64,000 bases of DNA, from NCBI GenBank assembly GCA_030066975.1, contig JASJAO010000013.1, forward strand, positions 39,193 to 103,192, read 5' to 3'. Below the pieces are notes generated by a model, which worked only from the letters and a program-made list of their open reading frames with translations, was not told where the DNA came from and did not search any database. The stretch comes from Henriciella sp. (GTDB lineage Bacteria > Pseudomonadota > Alphaproteobacteria > Caulobacterales > Hyphomonadaceae). The translations under genes were made by a program, and so were the position numbers. Of this stretch, positions 45,942-55,236 are shown in pieces; the first letter of the stretch is position 1; every line of letters starts with the position of its first letter.

Positions 45942-47075
45942 ATGTCCGCGCCGGATTTTCACCGCGTAGATGGAGAGGCCCCTCAGCTTGTGCTGCAAGG
46001 GGATTGGACCATTGCGACCATCGGTTCGGTCGAAGAAAAGTTGCGGGACTTTGTCTCCAACGGCGGTTTGGACAATGTCGAGCATCTCGCCGCTGGGGAG
46101 CTTGGGCAGTTGGACACCGCCGGTGCGTTTATCATCGACCGCAGTTTCCGCACGATCTCTGATCGCGAGCCCTTGGTTTTGAATGCCCCTGACAGGGTTT
46201 TGGCGCTGTTGTCTCAGGCGCGGGCCGTGGCACTCAGCTGCGAGGAACCTGACCAGATCAAGGACGCACCACATGGCTTTGTGGATATGCTGGAGCGCAC
46301 CGGGCGCGGCGCCGAGCATGTCTGGAAAGAGACGCTTGAAACACTGTCCTTTATGGGCGGTGTTCTGGTCAGTGTATCGCGAGTTGTAACCCAACCCGGC
46401 AAGATGCGATGGACAGCTCTGGTATCGGTGATGGAAGAAAGTGGCCTGGACGCGGTGCCGATCGTCGCCTTCCTGTCTTTCTTCGTTGGCATGGTTGTCG
46501 CTTTCATTGGCGCGACCTCGCTGGCTCAACTGGGCGCGACCATTTTCGTTGTTGAGCTTGTCGGCATTGGGCATCTGCGCGAGCTTGGCGGGGTGCTGGT
46601 TGCCGTCATTATTGCAGGGCGTACCAACTCAGCATTTACGGCCCAAATCGGTGCGATGAAGATGCGTCAGGAAATCGATGCGATGCAGACGCTCGGCCTC
46701 GATCCGATGGACGTCATCGTTGCGCCGCGGGTCATCGCCATGGTGCTGATGCTGCCAGTTTTAACCTTTATTGGCATGGTGTCCGGATTGGCAGGCGGCG
46801 TCATCGTCAGCTGGCTCGCGCTCGATATCAATCCGACCGTTTTCTTCAATCGATTGCAGGATTTTGTGCCGATGGAGAATTTCTGGATTGGGATGTCAAA
46901 GGCACCGGTGTTTGGGCTCGCCATTGCGCTGATCGGGTGCCGACAGGGCCTGGAAGTAGGCGGCAGCGTCCAATCGCTTGGGGAACACACAACCAAATCG
47001 GTGGTGCAGTCGATCTTTGCCATCATCGTCATTGATGCCCTGTTTGCCATCTTCTACATGGAGCTGGGCCTATGA
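45942..47075 (+). CDS. mlaE: MlaE-family lipid ABC transporter permease with N-terminal STAS domain
   Basis: Residues 1-100 are a STAS domain (LVLQGDWTIATIGSVEEKL... GQLDTAGAFIIDRSF), and residues about 130-375 are the MlaE permease with five or so membrane helices, including FLSFFVGMVVAFIGATSLAQLGA and GGVLVAVIIAGRTNSAFTAQIGAMK. In E. coli the STAS protein MlaB is separate; here it is fused to the permease. MlaFEDB moves phospholipids between the inner and outer membranes. The stop overlaps mlaF by 4 bases, first of four coupled genes. Confidence 0.93.
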   Translation: MSAPDFHRVDGEAPQLVLQGDWTIATIGSVEEKLRDFVSNGGLDNVEHLAAGELGQLDTAGAFIIDRSFRTISDREPLVLNAPDRVLALLSQARAVALSCEEPDQIKDAPHGFVDMLERTGRGAEHVWKETLETLSFMGGVLVSVSRVVTQPGKMRWTALVSVMEESGLDAVPIVAFLSFFVGMVVAFIGATSLAQLGATIFVVELVGIGHLRELGGVLVAVIIAGRTNSAFTAQIGAMKMRQEIDAMQTLGLDPMDVIVAPRVIAMVLMLPVLTFIGMVSGLAGGVIVSWLALDINPTVFFNRLQDFVPMENFWIGMSKAPVFGLAIALIGCRQGLEVGGSVQSLGEHTTKSVVQSIFAIIVIDALFAIFYMELGL

Positions 47076-47842
47076 GCCGGAAGGTTGCCATCCGGGTGCG
47101 CGGTCTGAAGACCGCTTATGGCGACCATGTCGTTCACGAGAACCTGGATCTTGATGTCTACGAGGGCGAAATCCTCGGCGTGATCGGCCCGTCGGGCACC
47201 GGTAAATCAGTCCTGTTACGCGCCATAGTCGGTTTGAAAATGCCGTCTGAGGGGGCGGTCGATGTGTTCGGGCAGGACGTCATTCATATGTTTGGTGAAG
47301 ACCACGCCGCGCTGCAAAAACTATGGGGCATCATGTTTCAGGATGGGGCGCTCTTTTCAAATCTGACGGTTCAGGAAAATGTCATGGTCCCGATGCGCGA
47401 ACATCTGGAGCTCTCAATCCCACTAATGCGGGATCTGGCAGACCAGAAAATCCGCATGGCAGGCCTCGAAACCTCGGCGGGGCAGAAGTTTCCATCAGAC
47501 CTATCCGGCGGCATGCGCAAACGTGCTGCGCTCGCCCGCGCCATGGCGCTTGATCCACCACTCCTGTTCCTTGACGAGCCAACTGCCGGCCTTGACCCGA
47601 TTACGGCGGCAGCATTTGACGCCCTGGTGCGAGAGTTGCAGCAAGCCTTGGGACTGACGGTTTTCCTGGTCACCCACGATGTTGATACGCTGCGCCAGAC
47701 GTGCGATCGCATTGCGGTTCTGGGGGAAAGGCGGGTGATCGCGGTTGATACAATGGATGCACTGCGCAAGCATGATCATCCTTGGATACAAGAGTATTTC
47801 GGAGGTCCGCGCGGGCGGGCAGCTATGGCAGGAGCGCTCTGA
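47072..47842 (+). CDS. mlaF: MlaF-type ABC transporter ATPase
   Basis: The 256-residue ATPase drives the Mla phospholipid transporter. The Walker A GPSGTGKS is at residues 39-46, the signature is DLSGGMRKRAALARAMAL, and Walker B is LLFLDEPTAGLDP, followed by the H-loop in FLVTHD. The GLKTAYGDHVVHENLDLDVYEGEI start is typical. It overlaps mlaE by 4 bases and shares one base with mlaD, so the three are translated together. Confidence 0.95.
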   Translation: MSRKVAIRVRGLKTAYGDHVVHENLDLDVYEGEILGVIGPSGTGKSVLLRAIVGLKMPSEGAVDVFGQDVIHMFGEDHAALQKLWGIMFQDGALFSNLTVQENVMVPMREHLELSIPLMRDLADQKIRMAGLETSAGQKFPSDLSGGMRKRAALARAMALDPPLLFLDEPTAGLDPITAAAFDALVRELQQALGLTVFLVTHDVDTLRQTCDRIAVLGERRVIAVDTMDALRKHDHPWIQEYFGGPRGRAAMAGAL

Positions 47843-48801
47843 TGGAAACAAGAGCAAACTATGCATTGATCGGTGCATTTGTCCTGATATCGGTGTTCGC
47901 CGTTTTCGGCTTTGTGCTGTGGCTCGGTTCATCCCAGTTCAATCGCGATTTCTCAGAATACGATATCGTGTTTCAAGGACCGGTCTCGCTCGAGGAAGGG
48001 GCGTCGGTTCGTTATATCGGGGTGAAGGTCGGCGAGGTTGAAAGCGTCCGGATTGACCGCCGCGATGCCTCCAAAGTCCGCGCCCGTATCCGGATTGACA
48101 GTTCGACACCGGTCAAGGCGGATTCGACGGCTGTAATCGATTTTGCAGGCATCACGGGTGTGACTTTTGTCCAGATTACCGCGGGATCGGAGCAAGCCGG
48201 ACCGCTTCTGGTCCAACCCTACGAAGATATTGCGGTCATACAGGCTGGGCCGACACCGCTCACCGCCCTGTTTGATGGCGGTGCAGAGATTATTGGACAG
48301 GCGGGTATCACGCTGGAGCAAGCTTCCGCCTTGCTCACAGAGGAGAATATTGAGGCCTTTGGAGGCGCGTTGAAAAACATCGAAACGATTACCGGCACGC
48401 TGGCGGCTGATGATGAGGCGCTTCTGGAACAATTTGGCGGAACGCTCGGTTCGCTGCAGAGAGCTGGTGATGAGTTGGCGCAGGCCTCGGCCTCCGCGAA
48501 CACCGTGATGACATCTGTGGAGTCCGAACTCGCGACGCTGAATAGTGAACTGAAGCTGCTCGTTGATGAATTGAGTAAGGCGACCGGCGAGGCGAACACC
48601 ACGCTGGCTGAAAGTCGCAAAGCCATCCAGGTGGCCACCGAACTGATCGAAGGCCCGACCAATGAAACCATGGGACAGTCTGCCCTGGCCGCGCAGGAGA
48701 TGAGAACCCTGATCGCCCGCCTCGATCGGGTTGTTCGAGAACTGGAACAGAACCCGCAGGGGCTCGTCGTTGGCCGACCACTACCCTATGAGGAGAATTG
48801 A
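47842..48801 (+). CDS. mlaD: MlaD-family MCE-domain protein
   Basis: The N-terminal ALIGAFVLISVFAVFGFVLW segment (residues 8-27) anchors the protein in the inner membrane; the MCE domain follows at about 39-117 (FQGPVSLEEGASVRYIGVKVGEV... TFVQITAG). The rest of the 319 residues forms a long helical region in the periplasm. MCE proteins form hexameric rings that carry lipid across the periplasm. Start is ATG 47842, overlapping the mlaF stop; the frame is open upstream but lacks support. Confidence 0.93.
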   Translation: METRANYALIGAFVLISVFAVFGFVLWLGSSQFNRDFSEYDIVFQGPVSLEEGASVRYIGVKVGEVESVRIDRRDASKVRARIRIDSSTPVKADSTAVIDFAGITGVTFVQITAGSEQAGPLLVQPYEDIAVIQAGPTPLTALFDGGAEIIGQAGITLEQASALLTEENIEAFGGALKNIETITGTLAADDEALLEQFGGTLGSLQRAGDELAQASASANTVMTSVESELATLNSELKLLVDELSKATGEANTTLAESRKAIQVATELIEGPTNETMGQSALAAQEMRTLIARLDRVVRELEQNPQGLVVGRPLPYEEN

Positions 48802-48803
48802 TC

Positions 48804-49406
48804 ATGCGGCGCGCAAACCCGATCCGATGCGGCATTCTGAGCGCCGGGCTATTTCTCGTCTCGGCCTGCGTGTCGGTACTGCCAACGCCGGTCGCACCTG
48901 AAAGCCTGTATCGGCCAGAGGCAGTGTCAGTCGCCGGGCCACTTGACCAGAGTCTTGTCATTCGTGAGCCGGAATCTCCTCAAATCTTCTCCGGACAAGC
49001 CATGATCAGCGAAGATCCGACAGGCGCATTGAGACTGGTTCCCACCGTCGAATGGGCAGGCCGGTCGACACGCCTTATTCAGCTGGCACTGGTGAACAGC
49101 TTTTCAAACTCGGGCGAGGGGGCGGCGCTGCTTCCCGAAACTGGACTCCGCGCGCCCTACGAACTGGCCGGGCGCATTCGCCTCTTGGCACTGCAGGGAG
49201 ATCAGGCTGTATGCGAAATCTCGGCCAGCGTGATCTCTGTCACCGAACGGTCTCTGGTCGGCCAAACCATTGTGAAAGCGTCGTCATTGGCCACGACGTC
49301 GCGCGCAGAGGATCGAGCGCTCGCTTTGAAGGCAGCAACGGAAGCCTGCGTGGCTGATCTTGCTGCCTTTGCCGCAAGCGCTGTCGAGGCAGGGCCAGCT
49401 GAATAG
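48804..49406 (+). CDS. ABC-type transport auxiliary lipoprotein of the Mla/MCE system
   Basis: A lipoprotein signal ends in VSACVSV, with Cys22 lipidated. The body resembles the PqiC-like/ABC transport auxiliary component family: LPTPVAPESLYRP, a VEWAGRSTRLIQLALVNSF strand-helix and a conserved C-terminal helix. These proteins sit under the outer membrane and meet the MCE ring. AGGAG at 48791-48795, 8 bases before ATG 48804, fixes the start and excludes the nearby TTG. It is the last gene of the Mla operon; no MlaC or MlaA gene is seen here. Confidence 0.85.
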   Translation: MRRANPIRCGILSAGLFLVSACVSVLPTPVAPESLYRPEAVSVAGPLDQSLVIREPESPQIFSGQAMISEDPTGALRLVPTVEWAGRSTRLIQLALVNSFSNSGEGAALLPETGLRAPYELAGRIRLLALQGDQAVCEISASVISVTERSLVGQTIVKASSLATTSRAEDRALALKAATEACVADLAAFAASAVEAGPAE

Positions 49407-49410
49407 AACG

Positions 49411-51762
49411 CTAGGCCGCGCTGGCGGATTTCAGTTTCGCTCTCTCGGATGCGGGAACGGGTATGAAGAAACTGACCTGCGTGCCAACGCCTTCGCGGCT
49501 TGAGATCGTCAGGCGCCCGCCATGCATTTCAGCAAAAGACTTGGTTAGCGCGAGACCCAGGCCGGTGCCTTCATAATTACGATCGCGTGTATCGCTAACC
49601 TGCTCAAACGGCTTTGCCAGGCGGCTCAGAGCGTCTGCGGGGATGCCGACCCCATTGTCGCGAACCGCCACGCGGAGCATGTCCCGGCGAAGATCAATGC
49701 CAATTTTGATCTCGCCGCCCTCGTCGGTAAATTTGATCGCATTGGAGACGAGATTAAGGATCATCTGCCGGATCGCCCGGTGATCGGCGTCGACGCGGGG
49801 AAGATTGTCACTGGCATGCAGACTGAGCCGGATGCCTTTTTCTTCGGCTTTGCGTCTGATCATGCGAATGGCGGCATCGACCGGATCAATCAGGTCGATC
49901 AGACGCAGGTCAACGGTCATCTTGCCCGCTTCAATCTTAGCCATGTCGAGAATGTCATTGATCATGTCGAGCAGATGCTGTCCGGAGGCCAGAATATCAC
50001 TCGCATAGTCTTTGTAGCGTTGATCTCCGAGGGGGCCGTACAACTCGCTGACCAGGATTTCTGAGAAGCCATTGATCGCGTTCAATGGGGTGCGCAGCTC
50101 GTGGCTCATATTGGCCAGAAACGCACTCTTTGAATTGGCTGATTCTTCGGCCCGGAGTTTTTCCTCGTTAAGTTTCCCAGCCAGTTCGCCCGCATGGCCT
50201 TCGGAGCGTTCGAGGTCGTGCACCAGTCTCTGCAGAGCGCGGCGTTGCACGTTAAGTTCGTTCTGGTTCTTAACATCTTCGGTGACATCCAGGCCAATAC
50301 TGATCATGCCGCCATTGATCGTGCGGCGCTCGACAATCTTGTACCAGTTGCCGGAGGCCACTTTGATCATCTCGTCGCCATTGCGCCCATCAGATCGGCG
50401 ACGTTCAACAATCGCGGGTGCTTGCGACAAGGTCACAGTTTCATGGCCCATGCCGTCACGCAGAACGGTTTCAAGATTGAAAACTGCGGCAAAAGCGCGG
50501 TTCCAATAACGCAATCTCTTATTGGAGTCCCAGAGCGCGAATGGGCCGGAAAAACCCTCAAGTGCAGATTTTAATCGCTGTTCGGCCTGTTTGGCCTGAG
50601 AGAGGGCTACCCGCGTTTCGGTCACATCCAGGATGATGCCATTCACGCTGGCATCTTCGGGATTCGATCCGCCACGGATATCAAACCAGGTCGATTGGCG
50701 CGCATTGGCGACGGTTTGGGCGATAAACCCGCGGCTCGGCAGCGTTTGCAGTGCGCTCGCCAGCATGTCCTGATGGTCGATGTGGATACGCGGCAATAAC
50801 TGGTCGAGCGAACACAGACCTGCGGTTGGCACACCGATCAGGTCTGCAGCCTCTTCATTGAGCCAGATTTGATTAGTGTCTGCGTCCCAGGACCAGACGC
50901 CCGCCCGGGTCTCTTTCAGGACGGTGTTGAGCATTTGCCCGGTACGGGCCGCTTCGCTCTCGAACGCCTTTGATTGCCAGCCACGTTCTTCCACCAGTTT
51001 GAACAGGCCAAGAATGACAAGAGCTGGCCCCAGCAAAAGCAAGGCATAGATCGCCAGATTGATCCAATCTGTTTGCCCGATTAACGGTCGACCCACGGTG
51101 ACACAGATCGAGGCTGCGCTGTTTCGAACCGGTGAACAGGCGGATATCAGGCCGGGGTCATTATCGACTCGCCCGGTTTCGCGGCCATCTATCAGCTGGA
51201 TCTTGCGATCGCCCAAAGCGTCCGGAACCCAGACCTCGGCCGGGATGATGGCGAGACGGCTCACCCCGTCTGACGGGTCAGACGCCACAACCAGATCGCC
51301 AAGCTCTGTAAGCCCACTCGTCACGCCCTCACGGTTCAAACCTGAAGCGGTTTGACCTGCGGCGCCAAGTCGGGTGCCCTCAAGCGCGGTCAGCGCATCT
51401 GTCAAATAGACAACTGAATGGATCGACAAATCAGCGCGCTGTGTGCGACGTGTCGACCAGCCGGCATCCGCGCTGAGGCTTAGAAGTTGGGAAACCCCGG
51501 CGACTTTGCCGGAGACGTGTTCAGACACCGCCAGCGCTTCACGATGGACCACTTGCTGGTTGTGTTTGATCGAGGACTGGCGGTCATCGAAGACTTTCAA
51601 ACCAATCGCGATGAGTTCGATCATCAGGATCAACAAGAGTGCCGTTGTCAGGTTGAGAGGTGAACCGCTCTGTTTCCCTGAGATCTGTGACTTTTTCCTG
51701 TGTTTGTCATTCTGACTGACCACAGCCCGGCGCCCTAAAAAACGCGTTACGAGAACGCTCAA
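49411..51762 (-). CDS. Membrane sensor histidine kinase with PAS domains, PleC/DivJ-like
   Basis: Two membrane segments (about residues 38-55 and 235-255) enclose a periplasmic sensor of roughly 180 residues. Two PAS-like domains follow (about 275-385 and 395-500), then a HisKA domain with His554 in SHELRTPLNAINGFSEI, and an HATPase with NLVSNAIKFTDEGG, DNGVGIP and GTGLGLALTKSFAEMHGG. The stretch LYGPLGDQRYKDYA and the LAKPFEQV box closely resemble PleC/DivJ, the cell-polarity kinases of Caulobacter. There is no receiver domain, and no regulator gene is adjacent. A near-consensus CtrA box lies 28-43 bases upstream of the start. PleC identity is inferred, not proved. Confidence 0.92.
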   Translation of the reverse strand: MSVLVTRFLGRRAVVSQNDKHRKKSQISGKQSGSPLNLTTALLLILMIELIAIGLKVFDDRQSSIKHNQQVVHREALAVSEHVSGKVAGVSQLLSLSADAGWSTRRTQRADLSIHSVVYLTDALTALEGTRLGAAGQTASGLNREGVTSGLTELGDLVVASDPSDGVSRLAIIPAEVWVPDALGDRKIQLIDGRETGRVDNDPGLISACSPVRNSAASICVTVGRPLIGQTDWINLAIYALLLLGPALVILGLFKLVEERGWQSKAFESEAARTGQMLNTVLKETRAGVWSWDADTNQIWLNEEAADLIGVPTAGLCSLDQLLPRIHIDHQDMLASALQTLPSRGFIAQTVANARQSTWFDIRGGSNPEDASVNGIILDVTETRVALSQAKQAEQRLKSALEGFSGPFALWDSNKRLRYWNRAFAAVFNLETVLRDGMGHETVTLSQAPAIVERRRSDGRNGDEMIKVASGNWYKIVERRTINGGMISIGLDVTEDVKNQNELNVQRRALQRLVHDLERSEGHAGELAGKLNEEKLRAEESANSKSAFLANMSHELRTPLNAINGFSEILVSELYGPLGDQRYKDYASDILASGQHLLDMINDILDMAKIEAGKMTVDLRLIDLIDPVDAAIRMIRRKAEEKGIRLSLHASDNLPRVDADHRAIRQMILNLVSNAIKFTDEGGEIKIGIDLRRDMLRVAVRDNGVGIPADALSRLAKPFEQVSDTRDRNYEGTGLGLALTKSFAEMHGGRLTISSREGVGTQVSFFIPVPASERAKLKSASAA

Positions 51763-51789
51763 ATGTCTTCTGCAACGTCGACTTCGAAA

Positions 51790-51805
51790 GTTCAGAATTG
51801 GTTAA
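51790..51805 (-). promoter_or_regulatory. Candidate CtrA-binding box upstream of the histidine kinase gene
   Basis: On the minus strand the sequence reads TTAA-N7-TGAAC, one mismatch from the CtrA consensus TTAA-N7-TTAAC. It lies 28-43 bases before the kinase ATG. The match is by eye in a 75-base intergenic stretch, so chance is possible. Confidence 0.3.
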
Positions 51806-51837
51806 CCCTGACACGATTCTGCAGCTGCTCGAAGGGA

Positions 51838-54411
51838 TCAGTTCAGGGCGCGAACAACAATGTCCATCGTGTTTTTCGAAAGATCGCCGCTCTTCAGGCG
51901 GTTCAGGGTCTTTTGCGCATTTGCCTTGGCTTCCGGCTCAAGTTTTCGCCATTGCTCGAAGGCCTGCGTCAGACGCGCCGCAAGGGCAGGGTTCAGCTTG
52001 TCAGCCTGCGTGATGATCTCTGCCACCAGTGCATAACCTGAACCGTCTGGCGCATGGAACTGTTCCAGGTTTTGCATGGCGAACACGCCAATCACTGAGC
52101 GCACACGGTTGGGGTTGGTCAGCTCAAAAGCAGGATGAGCGATCAGCGCGCGAACGTCTTCTGCCGAACCGGTAGCCGCCTGAACCGCAAACCATTTGTC
52201 CATGACGAGTGCATTGTCCCGCCATTTCTGCTCGAATGCGGTAATCGCTTTCGCTTTTCCAGCGCGACCCAGTGTGCATTGGGCGCGTAGAGCGGACAGG
52301 CTTTCGGTCATATTTTTGGCCGTGTCGAACTGGGCCATGATTTTCTCATCGGCTTCGTCCGTGTCCAGCGCCGCGATCAATGTCACCATAGCCGACCGCA
52401 ATGCCCGCGTTCCAGCCTGCTCCGCATCGGGTTTGAACGTGGCGGGCGTCTCGGCTTTCAAGATTGCGTCCGCATCTTGTTCCAACTCAAGCGCGAGTGC
52501 CTTTTGCAGCGCCTTTTTGGCCGCAGCGAGTTTTAAGGGCGCGGCTGGTTCCTGCTCCAGGAAAAGCTCTCCGACACTCGGTACCCGTGTGAGCAGCGCG
52601 GCGAAGGCCGGATCTTTAAAATTACCGCGCACCGCTTCGCCAACCGCGGCAACGATGTCTCGGTCTGGATCCGCTTTGCCATTGTAGGCCAGGTCCAGGA
52701 TTTCAGCCTGGACAAAGCCTTGCAGTGTATTGAACGTGTTGAACGCGTCATCGTCCAGCCGCGCCAGTTGCAGCTTCACCTCGTCCGAGACCTTGTGCTC
52801 AAGGCGAATTGGGGCTGAAAAACCGCGATTGATCGAGACCAGCGGACGCACCGACTGGTCTGTCAGGCGATACTCCGTGTCTGCGCCCTTCAGGATCACA
52901 GTCTCTTCCGACAGCTTGTCACCGACCGGCTTGAACGCCGCCAGCCGGATCGGCATTGGCAGCGGTTTAGGATCATCATTGCCGGGTGTTTTCGGATTGT
53001 GCTGACGCAGTTGAATGGTCAGCACACCCGTCGCTTCATCCCAGTCTTCTTCAGCGATAACTGTTGGTGTGCCAGGCTGGCTGTACCAGCGCCGGAAGTC
53101 GGCGAGGTCCTGACCGCTCGCCTCTTCGAAACAGCTATAGAAGTGCTCAATCGTCGTGGCGCTGCCATCATATTTGTCGAAATAGATTTGCATGCCGTCC
53201 GCGAAGGCCTGATCACCAATCATGGTCTTGAGCATACGGATCAGTTCGGCGCCTTTCTCATACACGGTTGCGGTGTAGAGATTATCGATGCTGGCATAGC
53301 TTGCCGGGCGCACCGGGTGCGCCAGCGGGCCTGCGTCTTCTGCGAATTGGCGGGCGCGCAGATTGATCACATCTTTGATGCGCTGGACTGGCCTGGAGCG
53401 TAAATCGGCGGAAAATTCCTGATCTCGGAAGACGGTCAGGCCCTCTTTCAGGCAGAGCTGAAACCAGTCGCGGCATGTGATCCGGTTACCGGTCCAATTG
53501 TGGAAGTATTCGTGTCCGACAATGCTTTCAATCGATTCAAAATCCATGTCGGTTGCGGTGGCTTCATCCGCCAGCACGTAGGCTGAGTTGAAGACGTTCA
53601 GGCCTTTATTTTCCATGGCGCCGAAATTGAAATCGCGCACCGCCACAATGTTGAAGACACCCAGATCGTATTCGCGTTTGAACACGTCCTCATCCCATTT
53701 CATCGAGGCCTTAAGGCTTTCCATTGCCCAGGCGGCGCGGTCTGCATCACCTTTATCGACATGGATTGCGAGGTCGACGTCTCGCCCGCCCATCGTGGTG
53801 AACTGATCGCGGTAGACATCATAATCCCCGGCGCAAAGCGCAAACAGGTAAGACGGCTTTGGATGCGGGTCGTCCCAAACGGCAAAGTGTCTAGCCGGTT
53901 GTCCCTCAACAGCGCCGCTTGCGCCCGGCGTCCCGTTTGACAGAAGTATCGGATAGGCGTCGCGGTCGGCCTCCAGTCTGACTTCAAATCGGCTCATCAC
54001 ATCTGGTCGATCAGGCCAGAACGTGATCCGGCGGAAGCCGACGGACTCACACTGTGTGCAAAAACGACCGCCAGACATGTAGAGACCCGACAGGGCGGTG
54101 TTCTTTTCCGGGTGCGTGAACGCCTCAATTTCCAGCTCGAACTCATCTGGAACGTCATGCAGAGTGAGCCCGGTTTCCGTCAGCGTATAGGCTGACGCCG
54201 ACAAAGGCTGTCCGTTCAGCGCAATCGATTTCAGTTCAATCGTCTCACCGTCCAGCAGCATATCGCCTTCGCCCAACCGGCGGACCTGAAGAACCGAGCG
54301 GACAAGCGTCTGTTCGGGATCGAGGTCGAAGTACAGTTTCACCGCCTCGATCGCGAAGGGATACGGCGTATAGTCGGCAAGCTTGATCTGAACGGGAGTA
54401 TCAGTGCGCAT
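51838..54411 (-). CDS. pepN: Aminopeptidase N
   Basis: PepN is the M1 zinc aminopeptidase that removes N-terminal residues from peptides in the cytosol. The substrate-binding GAMENKG is at residues 264-270; the zinc motif is His300, Glu301, His304 in VGHEYFHNWTGNR, with Glu323 as third ligand in LKEGLTVFRD. CTQCESVGFRRITFWPDRPDV is typical of the bacterial PepN branch. At 857 residues it is full length, with four domains including the C-terminal helical one. It is on the same strand as the kinase gene but separated by 75 bases. Confidence 0.97.
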   Translation of the reverse strand: MRTDTPVQIKLADYTPYPFAIEAVKLYFDLDPEQTLVRSVLQVRRLGEGDMLLDGETIELKSIALNGQPLSASAYTLTETGLTLHDVPDEFELEIEAFTHPEKNTALSGLYMSGGRFCTQCESVGFRRITFWPDRPDVMSRFEVRLEADRDAYPILLSNGTPGASGAVEGQPARHFAVWDDPHPKPSYLFALCAGDYDVYRDQFTTMGGRDVDLAIHVDKGDADRAAWAMESLKASMKWDEDVFKREYDLGVFNIVAVRDFNFGAMENKGLNVFNSAYVLADEATATDMDFESIESIVGHEYFHNWTGNRITCRDWFQLCLKEGLTVFRDQEFSADLRSRPVQRIKDVINLRARQFAEDAGPLAHPVRPASYASIDNLYTATVYEKGAELIRMLKTMIGDQAFADGMQIYFDKYDGSATTIEHFYSCFEEASGQDLADFRRWYSQPGTPTVIAEEDWDEATGVLTIQLRQHNPKTPGNDDPKPLPMPIRLAAFKPVGDKLSEETVILKGADTEYRLTDQSVRPLVSINRGFSAPIRLEHKVSDEVKLQLARLDDDAFNTFNTLQGFVQAEILDLAYNGKADPDRDIVAAVGEAVRGNFKDPAFAALLTRVPSVGELFLEQEPAAPLKLAAAKKALQKALALELEQDADAILKAETPATFKPDAEQAGTRALRSAMVTLIAALDTDEADEKIMAQFDTAKNMTESLSALRAQCTLGRAGKAKAITAFEQKWRDNALVMDKWFAVQAATGSAEDVRALIAHPAFELTNPNRVRSVIGVFAMQNLEQFHAPDGSGYALVAEIITQADKLNPALAARLTQAFEQWRKLEPEAKANAQKTLNRLKSGDLSKNTMDIVVRALN

Positions 54412-54490
54412 GAAAGGCCCTCATCTGAGTTTCGATCAGATGTAAGCGACTCAAAGCGGCTTGCAATCGGCAAAAGCGGCGCGGTGGACC

Positions 54491-55060
54491 TTATTCGGCG
54501 GCCTGCATCGGCTGATCCGCCACATCGTAGACATGCCGCAAAATCAGGCTGGCACGCTTCAGCGGAGCGAGCATGTCTTTCGGCACGCTCTCAGGATTGG
54601 CCTGCGCGGCACGGATCAGGGTTTTGGTCAGCCTGACAAGATCAGGAGCGTTGACGATCATGCGTGCCTGATACTCAATTCGGGCGGGGTCGCGATTGTA
54701 TTCTGCTCCCGGCACACGCCAGCCGCCCCAATCGGAGTCGTCGGTGAGCACCACCGGATAGGTTCCAGGGTAGGGGTGATTGGATGTGTCTTCATCCTGC
54801 CAGCGATTGTTCTGCCTTTGAATGCGCCACGATTCCAAAAGGGCGTCTGTGCGTTCCTCAGAGGTGCCGCGACCGCGCATCGTGTCTTCGGAAACCAGTT
54901 CGCCTGCGGTAAACTCGCGCCCAAGGCCGACATCATAAGTTACCTTCAGAGGTTCTTCGACACCCTTCACCCAATGCGGGATCACCTTCTCGACAAGGGC
55001 ATATGTTCCGACAGGTTTTACGAAGACACGCTGTGTCTTGTGAAAGAGTGCCTTGGCCAT
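54491..55060 (-). CDS. Unknown protein conserved in style but without recognised family
   Basis: I recognise no family. The 189-residue soluble protein begins ALFHKTQRVFVKPVGTYALVEK, a likely beta region, then a tryptophan-rich centre (SWRIQRQNNRWQDEDTSNH, DDSDWGGWRVPG) and a helical C-terminus. No signal peptide or membrane segment is seen. A GGGAG lies about 11 bases before ATG 55060. It sits between pepN and the divergent acyl-CoA dehydrogenase genes without overlap, so context says little. Confidence 0.72.
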   Translation of the reverse strand: MAKALFHKTQRVFVKPVGTYALVEKVIPHWVKGVEEPLKVTYDVGLGREFTAGELVSEDTMRGRGTSEERTDALLESWRIQRQNNRWQDEDTSNHPYPGTYPVVLTDDSDWGGWRVPGAEYNRDPARIEYQARMIVNAPDLVRLTKTLIRAAQANPESVPKDMLAPLKRASLILRHVYDVADQPMQAAE

Positions 55061-55236
55061 GAGTCATCAGTCTCCCGTTCCTGTCGCTATAATCACAGAG
55101 GTTTTTCAGCCGGATGAAAATGATGGATGAAATTTGCTGGATTAACCGTGGCGCGCTTGCCCCCACGTGACGGCTTTCCGTGCACGTCAACCGCGCTATC
55201 CTCTCGCTAAATTCCAGTAAGGGAGGCTGAACAGCC

